Shown: piece by piece, positions 1-7,197 of the stretch
Numbering within the stretch: the first letter of the stretch is position 1
Layout of the letters: each line of letters starts with the position of its first letter
Origin: Acholeplasmatales bacterium
GTDB lineage: Bacteria; Bacillota_I; Bacilli_A; Izemoplasmatales; Hujiaoplasmataceae
Assembly (NCBI GenBank): GCA_003477305.1
Contig: DMTN01000025.1
Span: forward strand, 63,947-77,531
Length of the DNA: 13,585 nucleotides
Direction of reading: 5' to 3'
Made by a program: the position numbers and the translations under genes
Notes under the pieces: model-generated
The model's input: only the letters and a program-made list of their open reading frames with translations
What the model was told of the DNA's origin: nothing
The model's database searches: none

Positions 1-1306
1 AAAGCCGATAGGACGAGGAGAGCACGGAAACGAGGCCGGTGCAGTTCCCGCAGCCGCCGAGATGGGTCGTTCCGAGGGCGTCGAGGGCGAGGTTCCAGTA
101 CGTCGTGCCGACGGCGTGATGGTTGTAGGCCTCGATGTACATCCGCCGGACGCTCCACTCCATGTTCTGTTCCAGGTTGGTGTAGGTGGTGACGGCGGTG
201 CATTCGGTCATGAAGACTTCGACTTCCGGGTTGTTCTCATACAGATAGTCGAGATAGTTGCGCATGTCGACTTCGTCGCCGCTGTAGCAGTGGACGCCGA
301 TCGCATCGACGTAGGCGGCCGTCTCTTCGCTGCGAAGCACGCGAACGGGAAAGTCGATCAGATTGCCGGATCCGTCGACCGGATTATGATCCCAGATCAT
401 GATCTTCGCGTCGTTTTCGACCATCTCGAGGTCGGGTCCGAGAAAGTCGCGGACGAAGATCTTCGTCGTATCGATCGTCCAGGTCATGCCCGGGTAGTCG
501 CTCGGACCGTAATACGGCTCGTTCTGCACCGACAGGTAGTCGATGTCGATGCCTTCGGCGGCGTAGGCGTCCAGATACTTGATCAGATACTGGGAATACA
601 TTCCGTAATAGCTGGGCGAAAGCGTTCCGCCGTACAGGCTCTTGTTGGTTTTCATCCAGGCTGGCGCGCTCCACGGCGCGGCCATGAAGATGAGGTCCGG
701 ATTGATCGCCAGGGCGTCTTTCAGGATTTCGATGATGATCCGGTCCTTCTCGATCGAAAACTCGGACAGATCGGAATCGGCGACGTTTCCGACGGTGTCG
801 TCATAGGTGTAGTGACCCATCGCGGCGGTCGTGAAGTCGGAAGCGCCGACGGTGAGGCGGACGAGCTGGACGCGCATTCCGTCTTCGCCGAAGATGTACT
901 CGATGATCTCGTCGCGCTGTGGGGACTGGTCGATCACCCAGGCGGCCGCATAGGTGAGGGCGGCGCCGGTGCCCTTAAAGGCTTCGTATTGGATCAGATC
1001 GTCGACGGCGATCGTGCCGGTCGAGCCGTCGACCCAGCCGGAGATGCCACTCACCGCGGCGAGTTTCATCGTGTTGTTGGTCGCGTACGCCGTCACCGGG
1101 ATTTGCGCGAAATCGAGGGTGGTCGCCGTCGTCGTTTCCGTCGTCGGCTCGGTCGTCGCGCCGGTCGTCGTACCGGTCGTCGTTTCGACCGTCGTGGCGG
1201 TGGTCGCCGTGGACGCCGCGGTCGTCGTAGTCGTCGTCGCGGCGGTGCAGGATGTCGCGGACGCAAGAAGCGCCGCGAACAAAAAGAGAATCAGAAAGCG
1301 TCTCAC
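1..1306 (-). CDS. Exported GH30-family beta-glucanase/beta-glucosidase, putative lipoprotein, 3' end cut by window edge
   Basis: About 435 residues are visible; the C-terminus runs off the left edge. I chose the GTG at 1306-1304 because it opens directly onto a signal peptide (two Arg, then a hydrophobic run, ending at Cys20). The sequence before that Cys (Ala-Thr-Ser) is an imperfect lipobox, so lipidation is likely but not certain. Residues 21-63 are a Thr-rich linker. The catalytic domain follows, with the GH30 hallmarks of a retaining clan GH-A barrel: acid/base Glu263 in SVQNEP and nucleophile Glu368 in FMTEC. APWSAPAWMKTN and YWNLALD also fit GH30. The family cleaves beta-1,3-, beta-1,6- or beta-1,4-linked glucosides or xylans; the exact bond cannot be read here. 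The start overlaps the GH5 stop codon by 4 nt (GTGA), implying translational coupling. Neighbouring glucanases suggest extracellular attack on a beta-1,3/1,6-glucan. Confidence 0.87.
   Translation of the reverse strand, partial: MRRFLILFLFAALLASATSCTAATTTTTTAASTATTATTVETTTGTTTGATTEPTTETTTATTLDFAQIPVTAYATNNTMKLAAVSGISGWVDGSTGTIAVDDLIQYEAFKGTGAALTYAAAWVIDQSPQRDEIIEYIFGEDGMRVQLVRLTVGASDFTTAAMGHYTYDDTVGNVADSDLSEFSIEKDRIIIEILKDALAINPDLIFMAAPWSAPAWMKTNKSLYGGTLSPSYYGMYSQYLIKYLDAYAAEGIDIDYLSVQNEPYYGPSDYPGMTWTIDTTKIFVRDFLGPDLEMVENDAKIMIWDHNPVDGSGNLIDFPVRVLRSEETAAYVDAIGVHCYSGDEVDMRNYLDYLYENNPEVEVFMTECTAVTTYTNLEQNMEWSVRRMYIEAYNHHAVGTTYWNLALDALGTTHLGGCGNCTGLVSVLSSSYRL
1118..1246 (-). repeat. Low-complexity Thr-rich linker coding segment
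   Basis: This stretch encodes residues 21-63 of the exported GH30 enzyme. About 27 of 43 residues are Thr, with Ala, Gly, Glu and Pro in between, written almost entirely with ACG and ACC codons. Such linkers typically space a membrane-anchored or signal-peptide end from a catalytic domain. It is codon-level low complexity rather than an exact tandem repeat. Confidence 0.85.
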
Positions 1307-2313
1307 AGTTCGATGATTCCCCTTTCGACCAGGCTCCTGAAGTTCCAGCCGCTGTTTTGGGTGGTGATTTTGTAAGCCCAGAACACCCAGCCGGCCAACC
1401 GCCCGTACGCATCGAACTGGTTCTTCGCGTAGCGGGATTCGAATTCCTCCCGGGTGCCGGGATAGTCGACCTTGTGCGCGCCGAGGCTGAATTCGCCGAC
1501 GATCACCGGAATGGTCTGTTCCATCCGTTGTAGCATCGGCAGCAGGGTATAGGGATAAGCGAGGAATTCTTCGGCGGGCATTGTCTTGAACTTCTCGTTG
1601 AAGCACTGGTAGAGATGCGTATCAAGGATCACGTTGTGCCATTTGCGGGCGGCGAAGAACGCCTCCCACGGTTCGAAGCGGAACCCGTCGTGGAAGACGA
1701 TCGCGGTTTCGGGATGGAGGATCGTGCGGAGCACCGCATAGGCGCGGTCGTAGAACCCGCCGAGGATCTCCAGCGGCATGGTCCAGTGCGGTTCGTTCAG
1801 GACCTGGATCGAATGCAGGGCGGGATGGTCCTTGTAGCGCTTGGCGATTTCACCGAGCACGGCGACGGTCACGTCGATGTTCTTGGGATCGAGATGCCAG
1901 GTCAACACGCCCTCGATCCCGCCGTTGTCGAAGCCGTTCTGGGAACCGGGAGCGGTATGCAGGTCGAGCATGACCTGCATCCCTTCGGCGTGGATGAAAT
2001 CGAGCGCTTCGTCCAGGAAAAGGAGCGGCGAAACATAGGGATATTCCGAAGGAAAGCGGTCGGGAAACAGCCACCACGGTATCGGCAGACGGACCAGGTT
2101 GATCTGGTGCGCCCTGAGCCAGCGGATATCTTCCGGGGTGATCCAGGTCTTCCAATGCGCCTCGAGGGCGGTCTTCGCATCCGGATGGTGGGTGACGAAG
2201 GAGGTTTCGCAGTGCTTCGGGATCGGTACCGGGGAAGTGTCGAAAAGCGCCGGTTTCATCCAGCGCTCGAGCACGAACCAGCCGCCCAGGTTGACGGCGC
2301 GGATCGGCATCAT
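1303..2313 (-). CDS. GH5-family (BglC-like) exo-beta-glucanase, cytoplasmic
   Basis: This is a 336-residue single-domain (beta/alpha)8 glycosidase. The N-terminus RAVNLGGWFVLERWMKP matches the bacterial BglC/exo-beta-1,3-glucanase style of GH5. Visible signature elements are VRLPIPWW (about residues 74-81), LDLHTAPGSQNG (116-127), the acid/base Glu174 in VLNEP, His233 and Tyr235 in DTHLY, and nucleophile Glu274 in VGEFS. There is no signal peptide, so it should act in the cytoplasm on imported oligosaccharides. It starts 4 nt after the stop of the upstream GH30 gene; no convincing Shine-Dalgarno is seen, so reinitiation or coupling is likely. Two adjacent Met codons exist and either could be the start. 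Exo-acting beta-1,3-glucan hydrolysis is my inference from the N-terminal motif and the neighbours; a beta-glucosidase or another beta-glucanase specificity is possible. Confidence 0.9.
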   Translation of the reverse strand: MMPIRAVNLGGWFVLERWMKPALFDTSPVPIPKHCETSFVTHHPDAKTALEAHWKTWITPEDIRWLRAHQINLVRLPIPWWLFPDRFPSEYPYVSPLLFLDEALDFIHAEGMQVMLDLHTAPGSQNGFDNGGIEGVLTWHLDPKNIDVTVAVLGEIAKRYKDHPALHSIQVLNEPHWTMPLEILGGFYDRAYAVLRTILHPETAIVFHDGFRFEPWEAFFAARKWHNVILDTHLYQCFNEKFKTMPAEEFLAYPYTLLPMLQRMEQTIPVIVGEFSLGAHKVDYPGTREEFESRYAKNQFDAYGRLAGWVFWAYKITTQNSGWNFRSLVERGIIEL

Positions 2314-2317
2314 GGCG

Positions 2318-3649
2318 TTACTTCGTCACGAGCACGGTCGTGATCGACCGGGCCGGCGAAAGCATGGTGCGGTGGATTCCGCCCTCGGCGAAGTTGTACC
2401 GTTCGTCCTCTTTCGTCGCGTTCATGACGACGAGAACGATGGTGCCGTCGGGGTTTTCGAACGCGATCGCCGACAGGTTCTTATGATCGTTGGCCGATTT
2501 GATCCGGACGGCGCCGGGCTTGATGAACTTGGAGAAATGACCGATGTAATAATACGAGGATTCCTGGATGATCTTCTCCGGGAAGATGTCGAGGATGATC
2601 GGCGCGTCGCAGACGTTGTTCACATGGTTCGGTCCGCCGAGATTGTCGAGCCAGAGGTTCCAGTCCATCCAGCCTTCGCACCAGTTCGACAGATCGCCGA
2701 TGATGTTTTTGGCGTAGCGTTCGCCGGACTCCCAGGTATAGCGGTGCATGTGGAAATTCTCGACGCATCCCTCGGTGAACATGAGGTGCTTGTCGGGCCA
2801 GAGGTCATGGGTCTTCCCGACGTTTTCGAACGCTTCGGACACGTACCAGTGAAACGCCGTTCCCCAGACATACTTCGCGGCGGAAGGATCGTTCAAAATC
2901 GGCGCCACGTGTTCGACCATCACGTCACGATTGTGGTCCCAGACCATGATCCCGACGTCGGAAACATCCGAAGCGGAAAGCACGGGTCCGAGATGGTCCT
3001 TCACGAAATCGCGCTCCTCTTCGCCGGAGTAGATGCACGAATCCCAGCGCTGGACCGCCTGCGGTTCGTTTTGGACCGAGATCCACTTGACCATGAGGCC
3101 GGACTTGCGGTACTCCTGGACGAACCGGACGTAATAGCGAGCCCAGGCGTCGGCGTACTTTTCCAGCAGGTGTCCGCCGTGCAAGGGCGAGTTGTTGTCC
3201 TTCATGAAGGCCGGCGGGGTCCACGGCGATCCGAGCAGCATGATCGGATATCCGGCGATCTTTTCGGCTTGTTTGACGACCGGAATCACGTAGGTCCGGT
3301 CGCGGGCGATGTCGAAGGTTTTCAATGCGGCGTCGCCTTCCTCGATGTAGGTATAGCTCGACAGGGAGAAATCGCAGCCGTGGATCGAGACGCGTCCGAG
3401 GTTGTAGCCGATGCCCTCTTCGGGATCGAAATACAGGCGGATCGCCCGTTCGCGGACTTCCGCGTTGACGCGGTAGAGGTTATAGCAGGCGGATTCGGTG
3501 AAAGCGCCGCCGAAGCCAATGATGGCCTGGTAGGTGGTCTTGCGGTCGAGCGTGATCCGCGGCGCCTGGGAGTCGGCCTCAAGGACCAGATGTTCGACTG
3601 GGGAGAGGCGGAGGCTGGTGTCTTTGGCAGTGAGGATGGTTTTGATCAT
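2318..3649 (-). CDS. GH30-family glucanase/glucosidase, cytoplasmic
   Basis: This 443-residue protein has a compact GH30 layout: a short N-terminal strand region, the (beta/alpha)8 barrel from about residue 40, and a C-terminal beta domain ending with strands such as TIVLVVMNAT. Family motifs are GFGGAFTES (45-53), LLGSPWTPPAFMK (138-150), acid/base Glu195 in SVQNEP, nucleophile Glu293 in MFTEGC, and WNLWLDNLGGPNH. The Met at 3649 is preceded by AAGGAGA with a 5-nt gap, which fixes the start. An in-frame Met at 3775 would place the promoter and the previous terminator inside the gene. There is no signal peptide. It heads a three-gene unit (GH30-GH5-exported GH30) with its own promoter and operator. 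Bacterial relatives include beta-glucosidases and endo-beta-1,6-glucanases; removal of beta-1,6 branches from a beta-1,3-glucan is a reasonable but unproven role. Confidence 0.92.
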   Translation of the reverse strand: MIKTILTAKDTSLRLSPVEHLVLEADSQAPRITLDRKTTYQAIIGFGGAFTESACYNLYRVNAEVRERAIRLYFDPEEGIGYNLGRVSIHGCDFSLSSYTYIEEGDAALKTFDIARDRTYVIPVVKQAEKIAGYPIMLLGSPWTPPAFMKDNNSPLHGGHLLEKYADAWARYYVRFVQEYRKSGLMVKWISVQNEPQAVQRWDSCIYSGEEERDFVKDHLGPVLSASDVSDVGIMVWDHNRDVMVEHVAPILNDPSAAKYVWGTAFHWYVSEAFENVGKTHDLWPDKHLMFTEGCVENFHMHRYTWESGERYAKNIIGDLSNWCEGWMDWNLWLDNLGGPNHVNNVCDAPIILDIFPEKIIQESSYYYIGHFSKFIKPGAVRIKSANDHKNLSAIAFENPDGTIVLVVMNATKEDERYNFAEGGIHRTMLSPARSITTVLVTK

Positions 3650-3654
3650 GGCGG

Positions 3655-3661
3655 TCTCCTT
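3655..3661 (-). promoter_or_regulatory. Ribosome binding site of the first GH30 gene
   Basis: AAGGAGA on the minus strand lies 5 nt before the ATG at 3649. It decides the start over the in-frame Met 126 nt further upstream. Confidence 0.85.
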
Positions 3662-3667
3662 CTGTAT

Positions 3668-3683
3668 ATGTAACTGTTTACAC
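3668..3683 (-). promoter_or_regulatory. Operator (LacI/CcpA cre-like) at the GH30-GH5-GH30 promoter
   Basis: The plus strand reads ATGTAACTGTTTACAC, a near-palindrome with TGTAA/TTACA arms. It begins 7 nt downstream of the -10 box, over the expected transcription start. Against the cre consensus WTGNAANCGNWNNCWW it has two deviations: T for the central C, and the last base. The same element at the same distance from the -10 box stands before the GH94 gene. Either CcpA or a dedicated LacI-family repressor could bind; no regulator gene is in the window. Confidence 0.68.
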
Positions 3684-3689
3684 AAGTCT

Positions 3690-3718
3690 ATTATATCGCG
3701 AAAACGGGAATAATTCAA
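3690..3718 (-). promoter_or_regulatory. Sigma-A-type promoter for the GH30-GH5-GH30 unit
   Basis: On the minus strand the -35 is TTGAAT (3718-3713), then a 17-nt spacer, then a perfect -10 TATAAT (3695-3690). The predicted start near 3683 leaves a leader of about 34 nt containing the operator and the ribosome binding site. Confidence 0.75.
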
Positions 3719-3735
3719 CCCTGATCCACCCCCGG

Positions 3736-3763
3736 GAAAAAAAGAAAAAGGCCAAAGGCCTTT
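3736..3763 (-). terminator. Intrinsic terminator after the GH16 gene
   Basis: On the minus strand AAAGGCC, a 3-nt TTT loop and GGCCTTT form a 7-bp stem that runs into a T-rich tract (T5 C T7). The hairpin starts 1 nt after the GH16 stop codon and ends before the next promoter, separating the two glucanase units. Confidence 0.85.
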
Positions 3764-3764
3764 C

Positions 3765-4499
3765 TCATTCCTCAATCCGGTAGTAACGAACGTAGTCGAT
3801 CGCCAACTCGGCCGGATACTGGGCCGGATCGATCGCGCCGCCCCAGGTGCCGCCGATCGCCAGGTTCAGGATCAGGTAATACGGCTTGTCAAACGGCCAG
3901 CCGCTCTCGTCGGTGGTAAACCCGGGCGCGTTCTTCTCGTATCGCTGGAAGGACTTCCCGTCGATGAAGAATTCGATATATTCCTTGGTCCAGTCCATCG
4001 CATACTCATGGAATCCCTGCGTGACGCCGGGAAGCGGTTCGAAATGCGTGCGCTGGGTCCGGAGCATGTGGTTGTATTTTTCGGTATGGAGGCTCACGTG
4101 GATCGTTTCGAAATGGGAGGTGACGTGCTCCATGATGTCGATTTCGCCGCAGCGCGGCCACGGCACGCCGGCCTTTTTGTCCGCCGGCAGCATCCAGATC
4201 GCCGGCCATGTGCCTTGGGCGGCGGGGATCTTCGCCATCACGGCGATGCGCCCGTACTGGAACAGTTTGCGCTCATAGGTCGTCAGGCGGGCCGAACTGT
4301 AGGGCGCGTCGAGATACGGTGCGATCTTGCCGGTGATGACAAGCTGCGAATCGCGGACGTCGGCGTTATCGCCGTCGGTATAGTACTGCAGTTCGCCGTT
4401 GCCCCATTTTTTCTGACCGACATCAAAGTTCCATTTGCTCGGATCGGGTTTCCCCGGGAGGTCGAACTCGTCGCCCCATTCCAAGATGTACTTTTTCAT
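3765..4499 (-). CDS. GH16-family endo-beta-glucanase (laminarinase/lichenase type), cytoplasmic
   Basis: This 244-residue protein covers essentially one GH16 beta-jelly-roll domain and nothing else. The active-site motif GEIDIMEH gives nucleophile Glu119, Asp121 and acid/base Glu124, in the Glu-x-Asp-x-x-Glu (beta-bulge) form typical of beta-1,3-glucanases. Other family features are WGDEFD near the N-terminus, GTWPAIWMLP (96-105), and YYLILNLAIGGTWGG followed by IDYVRYYR at the C-terminus. No signal peptide, linker or binding module is present, although most bacterial GH16 glucanases are exported. It starts 4 nt after the GH94 stop, with AGGCGG about 9 nt upstream, and is co-transcribed with GH94. 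Its likely job is shortening imported beta-1,3-gluco-oligosaccharides so that the phosphorylase can finish them. Beta-1,3-1,4-glucanase activity is the main alternative. Confidence 0.93.
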   Translation of the reverse strand: MKKYILEWGDEFDLPGKPDPSKWNFDVGQKKWGNGELQYYTDGDNADVRDSQLVITGKIAPYLDAPYSSARLTTYERKLFQYGRIAVMAKIPAAQGTWPAIWMLPADKKAGVPWPRCGEIDIMEHVTSHFETIHVSLHTEKYNHMLRTQRTHFEPLPGVTQGFHEYAMDWTKEYIEFFIDGKSFQRYEKNAPGFTTDESGWPFDKPYYLILNLAIGGTWGGAIDPAQYPAELAIDYVRYYRIEE

Positions 4500-4503
4500 G
4501 ATT

Positions 4504-7182
4504 TCATTCCGCCTTTCCTAAGGTCGCCGTGATCGTGATGCCGCCGGCGCAATCCTTGCGTGGGACGGAAAACGAAGCGGCGTTGATCATTTGCGTCTTG
4601 CCTGCGTATTCGACCGTCTTGACGACATACCGGCCGAGCTCGCGATGTTCGGGATTCTTGACGATGAGGCGGCAGAGCGAACCGCCCGCGATGAAGGAAC
4701 ATCCTGCTTCCGCTTGATCGAAATGCGCGTTTTCGAGTTTCGGTTCGACGACGATGTCGCCGTAAAAGCCGCGGACCCCGAAGATGCGTTCGACATAGCC
4801 GATCACGGTCCACGCCGCCGAGCCGGTAAGGTAGTGGTACATCCCCCGGCCGCGGGAGTCGACATATTCGGGGATGCCGGGCAGGATGCGCGCCTTGTCG
4901 ATGTCGGCCATGTAGTCGTACTGCGCCTGCAGGACGGCGTTGCCTTCGGTCGGGAAGCCGGCCGCGAACAGTCCGTATGCGTACATCACGTCCATGTGGG
5001 AGAAGAACGCGCCGTTTTCCTTGTGTCCGTAGGCGAAGCCGGCGAAGCGTCCGAGCTTGAGATTGCTCTTGCCGAGGTCGGTGTTGAGCCGGATCAGGCC
5101 GTTCTTCGAATCTTTCAAATGGGTGTTCACGGCCTTGGCGATCATCGGTACGCGTTCGGCGGGGACGATGCCGGAGAGAAGCGGGAACACCTGCCCGGTG
5201 AGGGTCATGCGGACGCCCTCCGCGGAAGCGGAATCGACCGGACGGCCGTGATTGTCGTAATAGCCGTTGTACCAGCCCGTACCGTTGCCGCCGTCGATCC
5301 ATTCCTTTTCGTTCAACAGCTTCTTCCAGTGTCTGGCCTTGCCTTTGAGGTCGCCGATCAAATCGATCACATTCATGCGGACCAGACTGCCGGAGAGTTT
5401 TCCTTCGACCGATCCGAAATAGGCGTCGCGGATCCGATGCAGTTCGGCGGGGGTCCCGACGAGCGGTTTTTCCAGCGTCCCGAACAAGACGGCCGCTTCC
5501 TTGGGAAGTTCGACGAACATCATGTTCCGCGTTTTACGGAGATGGTCGAGGAGGTCGGCGATGCGATTCAGATTGCCGGCGTACATGGCCGTGAAGGTGA
5601 CCGTCTCGCCGTGTTCCGAAGCCATGTCGATGCCGTCGTTCCAGTCGGCGCCTTCGAGCCGGACGCAGCCGTGATCGCCGACGTTATAGAACGGAATCAC
5701 ATTTTCGAGAAGAAGATGTTCGAGAATCGTACCTTCATAGGGCTTGTCGTTGAGATCGGAAAGCAGGTTCGAGCCGTTTTGGACGAAGCCCGGATCGACC
5801 GCCTTCGTATAATGGACGAACTTGTCCTTCCAATACGGTGTCTTTTCAAAGAGCAAATCGACGTCCCCGGTGCGCTGGACGTAGAAATCGACGGTGACGA
5901 AGGGCCATGCCCCGTGATCGCTCCAGACACGGACGATGTTGTTCCGATCGGCGATGAATTCGCCGGGATTCATCCCGACGATGGTCGCGTTCGTGCCGTC
6001 GATGCGGACCCCGCGGATGTTGTTCACGAGCCCGGCGCGCGCCGATTTCGGATCAAGCAGCGTGAGCGCGAGCCAATCTTGCCAAAGATCGCGCCAGCCG
6101 CGTCCGCCCCGTCCGTAGTCATGATGGGGCAGGAAGGAACAGCCGTAGATGCGGCGCATCACCGGCTGGAGCCCGACCCAGCGGAGCCATCCGGAACGTT
6201 CGGAGGAAGACAGGTGCATCGCGACCGCGGCGGTTTCACGCAGCCAATAGTCGCGCGTCGCCTGGAGAAGGGTTTCGAAGCCGGAAAGCGAAAGACGCTT
6301 GGCGGCGAGGTCGGCGACGGCGGCGCTTCCTTCGGCGATGAAGTATCCCGCGACGATCGACAGGCGTTCGCCGGGAAGCAGGGTGAGTTCGGGAAACCCG
6401 AGTCCGCCGAGTGCCTCATAGCCTTCGACGATGGCGCCGGGACGATGCGGCGAATGCATGTCCGACTGCGGAACGATCGGGAAAAACAGATCGCCGCCTT
6501 CGCCGTTGAACTCCTCGAGGATCGGCCAGCGATCGGCGACCGGGAGGCGATCGCAGACGGCGAATACGCCATAGGCGGTCCGATTCGCGAGATGGCCGCG
6601 TTCATCGAAGGAAAGCGTCGGTTCGTTCGTGATGCCGTTTTCGTAGACGCGCACCCGATTCAGAAGCGCGGTGACGTGGCGATGATCGCGGAGATTGTCG
6701 GCGCTGCGGCCGTAGAGCGGAAAGGCGATGGTCGGCTTGACCGGAAGCGGATCCTTGCCGATGTTGGTGAAGACGATCCGATGGAGTTCGACGGCTTCAG
6801 CGACGGCGGGGACGAACGAGGTCACGGAAACGCTGAAACGCGCGTTGCTGCGCGTGACGGTCTGGTCGAGCAGGCCGATTTCAAGCGTCGTCTCGTCGTC
6901 GTTCAAGCGCTGCACGGGGGTGTTTCCGGTCACGTTGTACAAATCGCCGCCGACGCGGAAAAACACGTTGCGGCAGTTGGCGGGATCATTCATCGTTTCC
7001 TGCGTCGCCGGGGCGATGGCGAAGTGGTTCTGATCGATCTTGAGATCGCCGCCAAGCCGCGGGGTGATCGCCGCTTTCATGCCGTGTTCGTTGAACAGCG
7101 GCAGATAGAGATGGCTGATCCGATCGGCCCCGGTCAAGGTGAAACGGCCGTCGGATTTTAATGTCGTCGCATGTTTATTCAT
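4504..7182 (-). CDS. GH94-family beta-glucan disaccharide phosphorylase, candidate laminaribiose phosphorylase
   Basis: An 892-residue cytoplasmic inverting phosphorylase. The N-terminal part (about 1-300) looks like the GH94 beta-sandwich. A helical linker and the (alpha/alpha)6 barrel follow, with YGRGGRGWRDLWQDWLAL (about 355-372) and the catalytic Asp516 in GADWNDGID. HKENGAFFSH (720-729) is the conserved active-site and phosphate-side motif, and TGSAAW lies close to the C-terminal domain. GH94 enzymes split cellobiose, laminaribiose, chitobiose or related beta-glucosides with phosphate to give glucose 1-phosphate. The length suits laminaribiose phosphorylase (known in Acholeplasma and Paenibacillus), whereas oligoglucan phosphorylases are usually longer. 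With GH16, GH5 and GH30 next door, laminaribiose is my preferred substrate; cellobiose cannot be excluded. The start is set by GAGG 7 nt upstream. The gene has its own promoter and operator. Confidence 0.9.
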   Translation of the reverse strand: MNKHATTLKSDGRFTLTGADRISHLYLPLFNEHGMKAAITPRLGGDLKIDQNHFAIAPATQETMNDPANCRNVFFRVGGDLYNVTGNTPVQRLNDDETTLEIGLLDQTVTRSNARFSVSVTSFVPAVAEAVELHRIVFTNIGKDPLPVKPTIAFPLYGRSADNLRDHRHVTALLNRVRVYENGITNEPTLSFDERGHLANRTAYGVFAVCDRLPVADRWPILEEFNGEGGDLFFPIVPQSDMHSPHRPGAIVEGYEALGGLGFPELTLLPGERLSIVAGYFIAEGSAAVADLAAKRLSLSGFETLLQATRDYWLRETAAVAMHLSSSERSGWLRWVGLQPVMRRIYGCSFLPHHDYGRGGRGWRDLWQDWLALTLLDPKSARAGLVNNIRGVRIDGTNATIVGMNPGEFIADRNNIVRVWSDHGAWPFVTVDFYVQRTGDVDLLFEKTPYWKDKFVHYTKAVDPGFVQNGSNLLSDLNDKPYEGTILEHLLLENVIPFYNVGDHGCVRLEGADWNDGIDMASEHGETVTFTAMYAGNLNRIADLLDHLRKTRNMMFVELPKEAAVLFGTLEKPLVGTPAELHRIRDAYFGSVEGKLSGSLVRMNVIDLIGDLKGKARHWKKLLNEKEWIDGGNGTGWYNGYYDNHGRPVDSASAEGVRMTLTGQVFPLLSGIVPAERVPMIAKAVNTHLKDSKNGLIRLNTDLGKSNLKLGRFAGFAYGHKENGAFFSHMDVMYAYGLFAAGFPTEGNAVLQAQYDYMADIDKARILPGIPEYVDSRGRGMYHYLTGSAAWTVIGYVERIFGVRGFYGDIVVEPKLENAHFDQAEAGCSFIAGGSLCRLIVKNPEHRELGRYVVKTVEYAGKTQMINAASFSVPRKDCAGGITITATLGKAE

Positions 7183-7189
7183 GTCAATA

Positions 7190-7195
7190 CCTCAA
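7190..7195 (-). promoter_or_regulatory. Ribosome binding site of the GH94 gene
   Basis: TTGAGG on the minus strand leaves a 7-nt gap to the ATG at 7182 and supports that start. Confidence 0.7.
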
Positions 7196-7197
7196 AT

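Noticed and set aside
1118..1246. Tandem repeat or CRISPR-like array in the repetitive trinucleotide stretch
   Set aside because: The repetition follows Thr codons of a linker and has no fixed unit or spacer structure.
62..1375. 437-codon plus-strand frame with a very Arg-rich tail
   Set aside because: The Arg-rich part is the reverse complement of the Thr-linker codons (ACG/ACC to CGT/GGT). The minus strand encodes a signal peptide and a GH30 active site.
2099..3673. 524-codon plus-strand open frame opposite the GH30 and GH5 genes
   Set aside because: It is an in-register shadow of the GH30 gene; it spans the boundary between two well-supported genes and shows no domain.
3650..3775. N-terminal extension of the first GH30 gene to the Met at 3775
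   Set aside because: The extension would be translated from a terminator hairpin and a promoter with operator; the Met at 3649 has a good ribosome binding site.
4591..7161. 856-codon plus-strand open frame opposite the GH94 gene
   Set aside because: It is in exact register with the sense codons, has no recognisable motifs, and its composition is that of an antisense translation rich in Asp, Val, Gly and Arg. The minus-strand protein has intact GH94 catalytic motifs.
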